The position numbers were made by a program, and so were the translations under genes. Below the pieces are notes generated by a model. The model saw only the letters and a program-made list of their open reading frames with translations, was not told the DNA's origin and did not search any database. This document shows positions 1 through 7,047 of a DNA stretch of 8,218 nucleotides, one piece after another. The stretch covers positions 1-8,218 of the forward strand of contig JAGYIK010000049.1 of the NCBI GenBank assembly GCA_018402605.1. Direction: 5' to 3'. Source of the stretch: Litorivicinus sp. (lineage in GTDB: Bacteria > Pseudomonadota > Gammaproteobacteria > Pseudomonadales > Litorivicinaceae). Positions within the stretch are counted from its first letter, which is position 1, and every line of letters begins with the position of its first letter.

Positions 1-2
1 CG

Positions 3-1037
3 TCTAAACTGTCCTCTCTTGTGGCGCCATACGACCTAGTGCGCACGATGCGCGCCAGTATTGTTGTTCTCGGGCCGTTATTGGCACGGGGCCATGAGGC
101 GGAAGTTTCACTGCCTGGTGGTTGCGCGATTGGTGCCCGCCCCGTAAATCTGCACATCAAGGCGCTAGAGCGCCTCGGCGTCGAGTTTGAAGTGACCGAC
201 GGTTACATCAAGGGTCGAGCGCCCGGTGGGTTAGTCGGCGGCAAAATATTGTTCGACAAAATCACGGTGACGGGCACGGAAAATGTGTTGATGGCGGCGG
301 CATTGGCCCGCGGTGAGACCATCATTGAAAATGCGGCTCGTGAACCCGAAGTGTCCGATCTTGCGGATTGCCTTGTTGCATTCGGTGCAAAAATCGATGG
401 AATAGGCACGGATACATTGCGTATTGAGGGAGTCAATGCGTTACATGGTGGGACGCACCGCATTATTCCCGATCGAATCGAGGCGGGGACTTTTTTGGTG
501 GGCGCTGCTGCGACACGCGGTGCGTGTACGCTGACGGATTGTGTGCCTGAGCATATGGAAGCTACGCTCATGAAGTTGCAGGAGGCCGGTGCGGACATTA
601 CCCGTGGAACGGACTTTGTCTCGCTCGATATGCAGGGTAAGCGCCCCAAGGCGGTCGACATTACGACGCTCGAATATCCTGGGTTTGCGACGGATATGCA
701 GGCCCAATTTGTCGCTCTGAACGCAGTGGCAGATGGGGTCGGTCGAGTGACAGAGACAATTTTTGAGAACCGTATGATGCATATTCCTGAGATGCAACGG
801 ATGGGTGCTTCGATCGACTTGCATGGTGCAACGGCTAGCGTGACCGGAATCCCGGCATTGCAGGGTGCGCCTGTGATGAGTACCGACTTGCGTGCGTCCG
901 CTTCTTTGGTGCTGGCAGGCCTCGTCGCAGAGGGTGAAACAGTGGTGGATCGGGTCTACCATATTGATCGCGGGTACGAGCGGATTGAAGAGAAATTACG
1001 CCGACTGGGTGCGGACATTGAGCGAGTGCGTGTGTGA
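3..1037 (+). CDS. murA: UDP-N-acetylglucosamine 1-carboxyvinyltransferase (MurA), 5'-truncated by the window edge
   Basis: MurA transfers enolpyruvate from PEP to UDP-GlcNAc, the first committed cytoplasmic step of peptidoglycan synthesis. The frame is open from base 3 to the TGA at 1035-1037. By comparison with the roughly 419-residue E. coli protein, about 74 N-terminal residues, including the conserved early lysine, lie off the left edge. Visible hallmarks are A-P-Y-D-L-V-R-T-M-R-A-S near the start, P-G-G-C-A-I-G-A-R-P with the catalytic loop cysteine codon at 123-125, D-R-I-E-A-G-T-F, the T-D-M-Q-A-Q-F segment with the conserved aspartate, F-E-N-R and D-L-R-A-S-A-S-L-V. The GTG at 21 is an internal valine, not a start. 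A cysteine (not aspartate) in the loop predicts a fosfomycin-sensitive enzyme; that is inference from the family. The last 4 bases overlap hisG, suggesting co-translation with the his genes. Confidence 0.97.
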   Translation, partial: SKLSSLVAPYDLVRTMRASIVVLGPLLARGHEAEVSLPGGCAIGARPVNLHIKALERLGVEFEVTDGYIKGRAPGGLVGGKILFDKITVTGTENVLMAAALARGETIIENAAREPEVSDLADCLVAFGAKIDGIGTDTLRIEGVNALHGGTHRIIPDRIEAGTFLVGAAATRGACTLTDCVPEHMEATLMKLQEAGADITRGTDFVSLDMQGKRPKAVDITTLEYPGFATDMQAQFVALNAVADGVGRVTETIFENRMMHIPEMQRMGASIDLHGATASVTGIPALQGAPVMSTDLRASASLVLAGLVAEGETVVDRVYHIDRGYERIEEKLRRLGADIERVRV

Positions 1038-1681
1038 GTGAGCCACTGACATTTGCACTGGCGAAAGGCCGCTTACTTGATGAAACGCTTCCGCTCCTCA
1101 AGGCCCTAGGTATTGAGCCTTTGGAGCAGATTTCAGGCAGTAGAAAACTGCTCTTTGAAACCACGCGATCAGATATTCGGTTGCTGGTTCTGCGGGCGAC
1201 CGATGTGCCACCCTATGTCGAGCGCGGCGGTGCGCACCTCGGTATCGCGGGGAAAGATACATTACTGGAGTACGGCTCTGACATGTTGTGTGAGCCTGTG
1301 GATTTGAAGCTCTCTGCATGTCGATTGATGACTGCGACGCGGGTTGGGGTTGAGCTACCAAAAACGGGTCGCTTACGTGTTGCAACAAAATATGTGAACG
1401 TGGCGCGTCAATATTTTGCCTCGCAAGGTCGGCAAATCGACCCCATTAAACTGTATGGCGCGATGGAGCTGGCCCCGATCGTTGGAATGAGTGATGTCAT
1501 TGTTGATGTGGTGGACACCGGGAATACCTTGAAGGCCAACGGGCTTGAGCCGCGCGATTTGATCGCACATTCGAGTGCGCGATTGGTGGTCTCGCGCGTT
1601 GCAATGAAGACGCGCTATCACTTAATCGCTCCAATGATTGAACAATTGAATGAATGGGTACATCAGACCAATGCAGCTTGA
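1034..1681 (+). CDS. hisG: ATP phosphoribosyltransferase, short form (HisG-S)
   Basis: HisG condenses ATP with PRPP to give phosphoribosyl-ATP, the first and feedback-controlled step of histidine synthesis. The product is 215 residues, the short catalytic form lacking the C-terminal regulatory domain of the roughly 300-residue enterobacterial enzyme. Motifs seen are A-L-A-K-G-R-L at 8-14, R-A-T-D-V-P-P-Y-V followed by G-I-A-G-K-D, K-Y-V-N-V-A-R-Q-Y-F, and the PRPP-binding loop D-V-V-D-T-G-N-T-L at about 158-166 followed by K-A-N-G-L. The GTG start at 1034 overlaps the murA stop in a GTGA arrangement, and the family N-terminus begins a few residues before A-L-A-K-G-R, which supports this start. 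Short HisG proteins normally need the HisZ subunit for activity and feedback inhibition; no hisZ is in this window. Its 3' end overlaps the hisD start by 11 nt. Confidence 0.97.
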   Translation: MSEPLTFALAKGRLLDETLPLLKALGIEPLEQISGSRKLLFETTRSDIRLLVLRATDVPPYVERGGAHLGIAGKDTLLEYGSDMLCEPVDLKLSACRLMTATRVGVELPKTGRLRVATKYVNVARQYFASQGRQIDPIKLYGAMELAPIVGMSDVIVDVVDTGNTLKANGLEPRDLIAHSSARLVVSRVAMKTRYHLIAPMIEQLNEWVHQTNAA

Positions 1682-2964
1682 TCCGACTCGATTAGATAGC
1701 CAAAGCGCTGACTTTGTAGCGCGGTTGACCGAACTGACCGCCTGGGAATCCGTCTCTGATTTGGATCGACAGACGCGCGTTGCGGAAATCATCGCGGACG
1801 TGCGCGCACGAGGTGACGCTGCTCTTGTGGCACTCACAAAGACACTGGACCGGTATCCAGTCGCCAGTGCATCGGATTTACTACTGACTCAAGATGACTT
1901 GCAGCGCGCATTCGATGGCTTGTCACCTGATTTACAATCCGCGCTCCAGGCCGCGAAAGAGCGGATCTGGGGCTTTCACGAAGCGCAACGCGAGGAGAGT
2001 TGGCGCTTGCCTGAGGCGACTCCGGGGATCGTGCTGGGTCAGGAAGTGCGCGCAATGCAGCGTGTGGGCATTTACGTCCCAGGTGGACTTGCAACCTATC
2101 CATCGTCGGTTCTCATGAATGCGATTCCTGCAAAGGTCGCGGGAGTGCCGATGGTGCAAATGGTCGTTCCTGCTCCTGATGGTGTTCTAAATCCTGTGGT
2201 TTTGGCTGCTGCCTATCTCGCCGGCGTGGATCGCGTGATTACCATCGGGGGCGCGCAGGCCATTGCAGCATTGGCATACGGAACCGAAACAGTGATTCCG
2301 GTGGATAAGATTGTCGGCCCCGGGAATGCCTGGGTTGCGACAGCGAAGCGGCAGGTGTTCGGAAGGTTGGGTATCGATATGATTGCTGGCCGTCAAATTC
2401 GTGTGTGGAATACCGATGGACCCCGATTGGGTGGCGATGGACTTGTTCAGCCAAGCCGAACACGACGAGGACGCCCAACCCGTTTTGATCTGTTCTGATC
2501 CCACATATATTGAATCTGTCATTGCCTCGATGAACCGGCTCATCGGCTCACTTGATCGATCCGACATTATTTCGGCCTCGATCAATCAGCGTTGTATCGT
2601 TATCCAAGTCACGGACCGTTCTGATGCCTTGGCTGTGATCAATCGAATTGCTCCTGAGCACCTTGAACTGTGCGTGGATGATCCGGAAACGATGCTGCCC
2701 GAGATCCAACATGCAGGTGCAATATTTATGGGGCGGCACACACCGGAGGCTCTTGGGGATTACTGCGCAGGTCCAAACCATGTGTTACCCACCTCGGGGA
2801 CGGCACGTTTCGCATCGCCCCTAGGTGTATATGATTTTGTGAAACGCTCGTCCGTGATTCATTGCAGTCCAGAGGGCGCCGCAAAGATCGCCGGGGTTGC
2901 ATCGACCCTGGCGCATTCGGAAGGGCTTACAGCGCACGCACGCTCGGCTGAGTATCGTCAGTGA
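1671..2964 (+). pseudogene. hisD: Histidinol dehydrogenase (HisD), frameshifted into two frames
   Basis: HisD oxidises histidinol to histidine in two NAD-dependent steps, the end of the pathway. The first part reads from ATG 1671 (a second in-frame ATG lies at 1650) and is faithful to the family up to G-I-D-M-I-A-G ending at 2390. It includes P-G-G-L-A-T-Y-P-S-S-V-L-M-N and G-G-A-Q-A-I-A-A-L-A-Y-G-T. That frame then degenerates and stops at 2496-2498. Homology resumes in the next frame at P-D-W-V-A-M-D-L (from 2422) and runs to the TGA at 2962-2964. This part has the zinc and catalytic residues: S-Q-A-E-H (Gln259, His262 in E. coli numbering), P-E-H-L (Glu326, His327), G-D-Y (Asp360), N-H-V-L-P-T (His367) and L-T-A-H (His419). 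The intact parts total 240 + 180 codons, about 433 with the missing stretch, which is normal length. Flanking overlaps with hisG and hisC are preserved. This is either a recent real lesion or a sequence error. Confidence 0.9.
2388..2424 (+). other. hisD lesion: clustered small deletions at the G-P-S-E motif
   Basis: In HisD proteins about 13 residues, P-S-E-I/V-L-V and a variable A-D-type turn, separate the A-G dipeptide from P-D-W/F. That is 39 nt. Here only 31 nt (2391-2421) lie between the GGC glycine codon and the CCC proline codon, a net loss of 8 nt. The remaining bases still resemble the expected codons with bases dropped out: CGTCA then AATTC then GTG, against an expected CCG-TCA-GAA-ATT-CTG-GTG. 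More than one small deletion is therefore needed. The lost serine corresponds to Ser237 of the E. coli enzyme, a histidinol contact. The exact placement of the indels is ambiguous from one sequence. Confidence 0.75.
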
Positions 2965-4049
2965 GTAACAACCCCTATGTCGCGCGTCTGATTCCACAAT
3001 GGGTCAGGGATGGAGCTGCCTATCAGGTGCCTGACGCGACGGGCATGGTCAAACTTGATGCGATGGAAAATCCCTACGTCTGGCCCATCGAACTGCGAGA
3101 GGAGCTCGCAGCACGCGTCGCTGACTGCGCACTGAATCGATATCCGGATCCGCATGCATTGGCAGTCCGCGGGCCATTGCGGCGCTGGATGAACATACCA
3201 GAATCGTTGGAGATGTTATTCGGTAATGGCTCAGATGAAATCATTGCGCTGCTGATATCGACGCTGATTGATAGTGGACGGTCGGTTTGTGCGCCAGATC
3301 CAAGCTTTGTCATGTTTCGCGTTTTAGCAAATCAATACCGGGTGCCGTTTCATGCGCTCCCGCTCGATTCTGAGCGCGATATCGATCTTGACGTTTGGTT
3401 GCAGACTCTAGCAGCGACTGATCCGGGCATCATTTTTGTGCCACAGCCGAACAACCCAACTGGAAATGTATTTAGTAAGGCGCGTTTGGCGCGTGTGATC
3501 GAGGCCACTGAGGCCTTGGTGGTCATTGACGAGGCCTACACCGCGTTTACTGATGCCGACTATGTTGACTGGGCTTTGAGATACCCAAACGTTGTGATTA
3601 TGCGGACGCTATCCAAAGTCGGTTTGGCAGGAAGTCGGTTTGGCTTGTTAATCGGTGATCCCGCCTGGATTGACCAGTTTGATAAGTTGCGATTGCCATA
3701 CAACATCAACGTGCTCTCGCAGGTTGCCGTCCAGTTTGCACTTGAGCATGTGGATGTCCTTGAAAGTCAAAGTGCAGCTATTCGGGAGGAGCGCATCCGG
3801 CTCACCGAGGCACTTAAAGCGCGAAAACTGGTTGTTTGGCCATCAGAAGCGAATTTTTTGATCGTATTGATGCCCGATGGGCACGCACAGGCCGTATTTG
3901 AGGGACTGAAAGAACAAGGTGTACTCGTGAAGTGTCTTGACGGCTCACATCCATTGATGGCCAATGCGCTGCGCGTGACTGTAGGCGCACCAGCTGAGTC
4001 CGATGCGCTGTTAACAGCAATGGATCAGTTACTTGGAGGCGGTCGCTGA
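2961..4049 (+). CDS. hisC: Histidinol-phosphate aminotransferase (HisC)
   Basis: HisC is a cytoplasmic PLP enzyme of the class I/II aminotransferase fold. It transfers an amino group from glutamate to imidazole-acetol phosphate to give histidinol phosphate. The product is 362 residues, close to the 356 of E. coli. Visible motifs are L-D-A-M-E-N-P-Y near residue 35, G-N-G-S-D-E-I-I (cofactor phosphate region), P-N-N-P-T-G, V-I-D-E-A-Y (the aspartate that contacts the PLP ring nitrogen), and T-L-S-K-V-G-L-A-G-S-R-F-G with the Schiff-base lysine at 219 and conserved arginine at 226. The GTG start overlaps the hisD stop by 4 nt (GTGA) with only a weak Shine-Dalgarno, so translation probably depends on ribosomes terminating at the end of hisD. 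If the hisD frameshift is real, early termination at 2498 could lower HisC output. The 3' end overlaps the opposite-strand protease gene by 25 bp. Confidence 0.96.
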   Translation: MSNNPYVARLIPQWVRDGAAYQVPDATGMVKLDAMENPYVWPIELREELAARVADCALNRYPDPHALAVRGPLRRWMNIPESLEMLFGNGSDEIIALLISTLIDSGRSVCAPDPSFVMFRVLANQYRVPFHALPLDSERDIDLDVWLQTLAATDPGIIFVPQPNNPTGNVFSKARLARVIEATEALVVIDEAYTAFTDADYVDWALRYPNVVIMRTLSKVGLAGSRFGLLIGDPAWIDQFDKLRLPYNINVLSQVAVQFALEHVDVLESQSAAIREERIRLTEALKARKLVVWPSEANFLIVLMPDGHAQAVFEGLKEQGVLVKCLDGSHPLMANALRVTVGAPAESDALLTAMDQLLGGGR

Positions 4050-5173
4050 CCCACGATGAGGGTTCTCTCGATGGGTTGCCCATTCCGTAACAATTTCAAC
4101 TTCAGTTCTGTGCCTGGCTCCAAGTCCGCGACCTGATTCATGGCAACGCGTCCATCACTGACTCGCTCTCCGTTGAGGTGCGTCAGGATGTCACCTGGAA
4201 GCACATCAGCCGCTGCTGCGGGCCCACGGCGAAAAATTCCTGAAATCCAGTACGCCTGCATTTCGACCCCCCCGAATGACCGCGCCAACTCTTCAGTCAA
4301 TGGTTGGGTCTCCACGCCAAGCCATCCGCGGATCACTTGGCCATTCGCCACCAGCTCGTCCATGATCTCGGTCGCGAGGGAGGTTGGGATTGCAAAACCG
4401 ATTCCGTTTGACCCGCCGCCCCGAGTGAAAATTGCGGTGTTGATTCCGATCAGCTCGCCTCGGATGTTGATCAGCGCACCACCGGAGTTGCCTGGATTGA
4501 TTGCAGCGTCTGTTTGAATAAAATTTTCGTAAGTCGAGAGGCCAACTTGGTCACGTCCTGTCGCGCTGAGGATACCCATGGTCACGGTTTGTCCGACGCC
4601 AAATGGGTTCCCGATGGCGAAGACCAAGTCACCGATCCGTCCAGGTGAGGTGTTTAAAACCAACTGAGGTAGGTTGGTCTCTTCAATTTTTAAAACCGCA
4701 ATGTCGGTATCTGGGTCTGTGCCCACCACCGCCGCTTGTGCGATGCGACCATCGCGCATCTCAACCACGATGTCGTCAGCGTTCGCAATCACATGGTGAT
4801 TCGTCAGGATGTAGCCACCTGCAGAGACGATCACACCCGAGCCCAAACTCGATTCCATACGTTTCCGGCGCGGTTCACTTGGCAAGTTGAAGAAATTTCT
4901 AAAGAATGGATCACGAGCCAGTGGGTGAACGCGAGTTTCAACGATCGTGGTGGTATAGATGTTGACGACCGCGGGTGCGGCGCGCTCGACTGCTTCAGCG
5001 TAGCTTGTGGGGCCGCTCGCCGGGATTTGCCCGGCCAGCGGCATGGACTCGACAACCTGAAGCTCAACGCCGCGGCTTCGATCAGTCAGTTCGGGAAATT
5101 CTCGAATCACCAACAGGGCCACGAGGATACCGGTAATAACAGGCCAAAGAACGCGTGTGACTTGCTGTAACAT
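4025..5173 (-). CDS. algW: Periplasmic, membrane-anchored serine endoprotease of DegS/AlgW type
   Basis: This is an HtrA-family trypsin-like protease. DegS/AlgW proteins sense misfolded outer-membrane proteins through their PDZ domain and make the first cut in the anti-sigma factor RseA/MucA, releasing the envelope-stress sigma factor. With the start at 5173 it has 382 residues: an N-terminal membrane anchor at about 8-23, a linker, a protease domain with catalytic His127 (T-N-H-H-V), Asp157 (T-D-I-A-V-L-K) and Ser230 (G-N-S-G-G-A-L), and one C-terminal PDZ domain from about 282 to the end, with Y-W-I-S-G-I as the likely peptide-binding loop. One PDZ plus an uncleaved anchor favours DegS/AlgW over DegP/DegQ, which have two PDZ domains. 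A longer reading from TTG 5194 adds seven residues, but it lacks a Shine-Dalgarno. The ATG at 5173 has AGGA six bases upstream. The neighbouring his genes match the Pseudomonas algW context as I recall it. The anti-sigma partner is not in the window. Confidence 0.93.
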   Translation of the reverse strand: MLQQVTRVLWPVITGILVALLVIREFPELTDRSRGVELQVVESMPLAGQIPASGPTSYAEAVERAAPAVVNIYTTTIVETRVHPLARDPFFRNFFNLPSEPRRKRMESSLGSGVIVSAGGYILTNHHVIANADDIVVEMRDGRIAQAAVVGTDPDTDIAVLKIEETNLPQLVLNTSPGRIGDLVFAIGNPFGVGQTVTMGILSATGRDQVGLSTYENFIQTDAAINPGNSGGALINIRGELIGINTAIFTRGGGSNGIGFAIPTSLATEIMDELVANGQVIRGWLGVETQPLTEELARSFGGVEMQAYWISGIFRRGPAAAADVLPGDILTHLNGERVSDGRVAMNQVADLEPGTELKLKLLRNGQPIERTLIVGQRPPPSN

Positions 5174-5197
5174 GCAACATCCTAGAAGAGACAATTA
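5174..5197. promoter_or_regulatory. 24-bp divergent spacer carrying the ribosome-binding sites of both algW and the NIF3 gene
   Basis: On the minus strand, AGGA (plus-strand bases 5180-5183) sits six bases before the algW ATG and decides that start. On the plus strand, GAAGAG at 5185-5190 sits seven bases before the NIF3 ATG at 5198. The spacer is too short for promoters, so each gene's promoter must lie inside the other gene's 5' coding part. I found no convincing -35/-10 pair there on either strand. Confidence 0.7.
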
Positions 5198-5956
5198 ATG
5201 ATTAGTTTACACACACTGATGCAAACCCTCGACGATTGGATGCGGCCATCCGAATTCCAAGACTATGCGCCCAATGGGTTACAAGTTGAGGGTCGGGATT
5301 CGATCGGGCGACTGGCTTTGGGTGTGACAGCGTCCGCCGATGTGATTGATCAGGCGCTGGCGTGGAATGCAGATGCGTTGCTGGTGCATCACGGTTATTT
5401 TTGGCGCAATGAGCCTGTCACGCTGACAGGAATGAAAGGCGCGCGTGTACGACGGTTGATGAAGAATGATATGTCGCTTTTGGCCTATCACCTTCCATTA
5501 GATTGCCATGCTGAATTCGGCAATAACGTGACATTACTTCAGCATTTAGGGTTTTTGGACTGTCAGCCAATTACCGGCGAGTCCGGACTGCTTTGGGAAG
5601 CATCGATCGATCCAGCGATGACGCCGAGGGAGTTGGGTGACTTAATTGGCGAGCGGCTTGAACGGCAACCATTGGTGGTCGAATCGCCTGTTGGGGTCGC
5701 AAAGATTCACAGGCTGATTGTTTGCACCGGTGGTGCGCAAGACTATCTGTCGCGTGCGCACAGACATGGGGCTGATGCCTATTTATCCGGGGAAATTTCA
5801 GAGAGAACCACGCACGAAGCAAGAGAACTCGGAGTCCATTATTTGTCTTCAGGCCACCATGCCACTGAACGTTACGGGGTGCAGGCCTTAGGTCAGAAGC
5901 TGTCGCAACACTTTGAGATTGAGGTGGCTTTTTTTGATGACCATAATCCTGCGTAG
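5198..5956 (+). CDS. NIF3/YbgI-family dinuclear metal-centre protein
   Basis: This is a 252-residue member of the NIF3 (YbgI, DUF34) family, close to the 247 residues of E. coli YbgI. Family members form hexameric rings with a two-metal site. They are often labelled 'GTP cyclohydrolase I type 2', but the cellular function is not settled. Metal-site residues are in place: His64-His65 in V-H-H-G-Y-F-W, Asp102 in H-L-P-L-D-C-H, and His220 and Glu224 in S-G-H-H-A-T-E. The N-terminal D-Y-A-P-N-G-L-Q-V and the S-G-E-I-S-E segment before the last motif are also typical. The ATG is preceded by GAAGAG at a good distance. The gene ends with TAG nine bases before the end of convergent zapG. Adjacency to algW may be only conserved order; nothing here ties the two functions together. 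Confidence 0.93.
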   Translation: MISLHTLMQTLDDWMRPSEFQDYAPNGLQVEGRDSIGRLALGVTASADVIDQALAWNADALLVHHGYFWRNEPVTLTGMKGARVRRLMKNDMSLLAYHLPLDCHAEFGNNVTLLQHLGFLDCQPITGESGLLWEASIDPAMTPRELGDLIGERLERQPLVVESPVGVAKIHRLIVCTGGAQDYLSRAHRHGADAYLSGEISERTTHEARELGVHYLSSGHHATERYGVQALGQKLSQHFEIEVAFFDDHNPA

Positions 5957-5965
5957 TGGTTTGGC

Positions 5966-6307
5966 TTACGAATTGAGCTGTCCACGTGAGTCTGCATAGT
6001 CACGCGGCGGGATCACATCAATCACATTATCCAGCATGACGGTCTCTGTGGCCGGCTCGCCTCGGAGCTCTGCGGCCAATGCCTGTTGTTTTGCAGCCAA
6101 GCGTTCTAGTGACTCTGCGGTTTCATTGAGATGGCCTTGGATGTCTTCAATCAGGGATTGATGCTGCGCCTCAAATAATGTTTTCTCGCGTTCGATCTCA
6201 GGCGATACGGTGGTCAATGTTGTCGGTCTCCGCAACAGCCAACCGAGCAACGTGCCCAGTGCAAATGCCAGGATGATGAGTCCAATCGTTAGTTCAGTCA
6301 GTTCCAC
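5966..6307 (-). CDS. zapG: ZapG (YhcB, DUF1043 family), small membrane-anchored coiled-coil protein
   Basis: The product is 113 residues, somewhat shorter than the roughly 132-residue E. coli YhcB. It has a single N-terminal membrane segment at about 7-25 with the glycine pattern G-T-L-L-G-W-L-L-R-R, followed by a charged, probably coiled-coil stretch (about 36-80: E-R-E-K, L-E-R-L-A-A-K-Q-Q) and a proline-containing tail with I-P-P-R-D-Y. Family members are inner-membrane proteins linked to cell division, cell shape and envelope synthesis, hence ZapG. The start is GTG, chosen because AGAGG lies six bases upstream on the minus strand (plus-strand 6314-6318) and the membrane segment begins straight after. 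In E. coli yhcB is divergent from zapE and close to degQ/degS, which agrees with this layout and supports the call. Overall sequence identity in this family is low, so the call rests on topology, motif and context together. Confidence 0.85.
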   Translation of the reverse strand: MELTELTIGLIILAFALGTLLGWLLRRPTTLTTVSPEIEREKTLFEAQHQSLIEDIQGHLNETAESLERLAAKQQALAAELRGEPATETVMLDNVIDVIPPRDYADSRGQLNS

Positions 6308-6343
6308 ACAACACCTCTCTTTGTTGGCCTCAGTGTACGAACT

Positions 6344-6371
6344 TTGCGTTCAGAGCGCGAGCCGTTAGACT
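6344..6371 (+). promoter_or_regulatory. Probable sigma-70 promoter for the hydrolase-zapE pair
   Basis: In the 86-bp spacer between divergent zapG and the hydrolase gene, TTGCGT (6344-6349) is followed after 16 bp by TAGACT (6366-6371). Each box matches four of six consensus bases. A strong Shine-Dalgarno, AAAGGAG at 6383-6389, ends four bases before the ATG at 6394. Transcription would start near 6378, leaving a short leader. No clear promoter for zapG was seen on the other strand of the spacer. Confidence 0.5.
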
Positions 6372-6393
6372 GCCGCCTTCTTAAAGGAGTGGC

Positions 6394-7047
6394 ATGCAAA
6401 CACCAGTCATTGAACGAATCGCCGGTCCGGTGGGCCTAATTGAGACTGCCAGTGTGTTGTGCAGTCTAGGCGAACCTATGCCTTCACGCGCATTGTTGTT
6501 ACTTCATCCGCATCCGCTGCACGGCGGGAGTATGGGTAATAAGGTCATTACAACGATGGCCCGGGCAGCCCGCGATGTGGGTCTACCTTGTGTTGCGTTC
6601 AACTTTCGCGGTGCTGGTGCGAGCGAAGGCGTTTGGGATCATGGGGATGGTGAAGTGTTTGATGCGTTGGCCGTCGCATCGCGCATGGCGAGCCAGGGCG
6701 TACGAGAGCTGTGTTTGGCCGGCTTTTCGTTTGGTGCCTCGATGGCTGCTAAGTTGATACTGGTATTGCAAAGCGAACAGCCTGATCTGCGGGTCAGTGA
6801 TCTGGTACAGGTTGCGCCTGCCGTTGAGAATTTTCCGGTGCATCCTGCTTGGCTGACTGGTATCGCCCCCTATGTCCTCTTTAATACCGACGATGAGGTT
6901 GTTGCGGCAAGCGCGATGCAGCGCTATGCCGATGCGATTGGAGTATCAGCTTCTGTGCATCCCGAGGGAGGGCATTTTTATCATGGGCATTTGCCGCGAT
7001 TGAAGGCTGATGTGACTGCGCATTGGCGCGATAGAGGGCTTGTGTAA
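6394..7047 (+). CDS. Alpha/beta-fold hydrolase, COG2945-like, substrate unknown
   Basis: This is a 217-residue single-domain alpha/beta hydrolase with no signal peptide, so probably cytoplasmic. Near residues 38-48 it has H-P-H-P-L-H-G-G-S-M, the conserved segment between strand and helix that forms the oxyanion hole in this subgroup. Next come F-N-F-R-G-A-G-A-S-E-G, the nucleophile elbow G-F-S-F-G with Ser112, an acid in N-T-D-D-E-V-V (Asp167 most likely, Asp166 possible), and the catalytic His194 in G-G-H-F-Y-H-G. The triad is therefore complete and the protein should be active as an esterase-like or related hydrolase. The substrate cannot be told from sequence. It shares one nucleotide with zapE in a TAATG stop/start overlap and has its own promoter and Shine-Dalgarno, so it is the first gene of a two-gene unit. 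Confidence 0.9.
   Translation: MQTPVIERIAGPVGLIETASVLCSLGEPMPSRALLLLHPHPLHGGSMGNKVITTMARAARDVGLPCVAFNFRGAGASEGVWDHGDGEVFDALAVASRMASQGVRELCLAGFSFGASMAAKLILVLQSEQPDLRVSDLVQVAPAVENFPVHPAWLTGIAPYVLFNTDDEVVAASAMQRYADAIGVSASVHPEGGHFYHGHLPRLKADVTAHWRDRGLV

Noticed and set aside
21..23. GTG at 21 as the start of murA
   Set aside because: The frame is open upstream to base 3, and family alignment puts about 80 residues before this point, so the gene is simply cut by the window edge.
203..962. Long minus-strand open frames opposite murA (up to 173 codons)
   Set aside because: They lie wholly opposite a strongly conserved coding frame, have no recognisable family features and look like by-products of codon usage.
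2383..2385. TTG at 2383 as a genuine start of a separate C-terminal HisD protein
   Set aside because: It falls inside the lesion, has no Shine-Dalgarno, and the first dozen residues do not match HisD. It is the chance start of the shifted frame.
2415..2430. Programmed +1 frameshift at CCC-C (2421-2424) that would join the two hisD frames
   Set aside because: The slip would join the frames in the right direction, but the residues just before it (R-Q-I-R-V-W-N-T) are not the conserved P-S-E-I-L-V segment and three residues would still be missing. No recoding of hisD is known to me, so damage or sequence error explains it better.
4047..4078. Possible terminator hairpin just after hisC (ACCC ... 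GGGT)
   Set aside because: The stem is only four or five pairs with no T-run on either strand, and it lies within algW coding sequence.
4140..5170. Plus-strand open frames of 95-144 codons opposite algW
   Set aside because: The minus-strand protease has complete catalytic and PDZ motifs. The plus-strand frames show no domain and no Shine-Dalgarno, so they are shadows.
5220..5260. Sigma-E/AlgU-type promoter for algW (GGAATT on the minus strand inside the NIF3 gene)
   Set aside because: The -35-like GGAATT has no matching -10 (TCTGA/TCAAA) at a 16-17 bp spacing.
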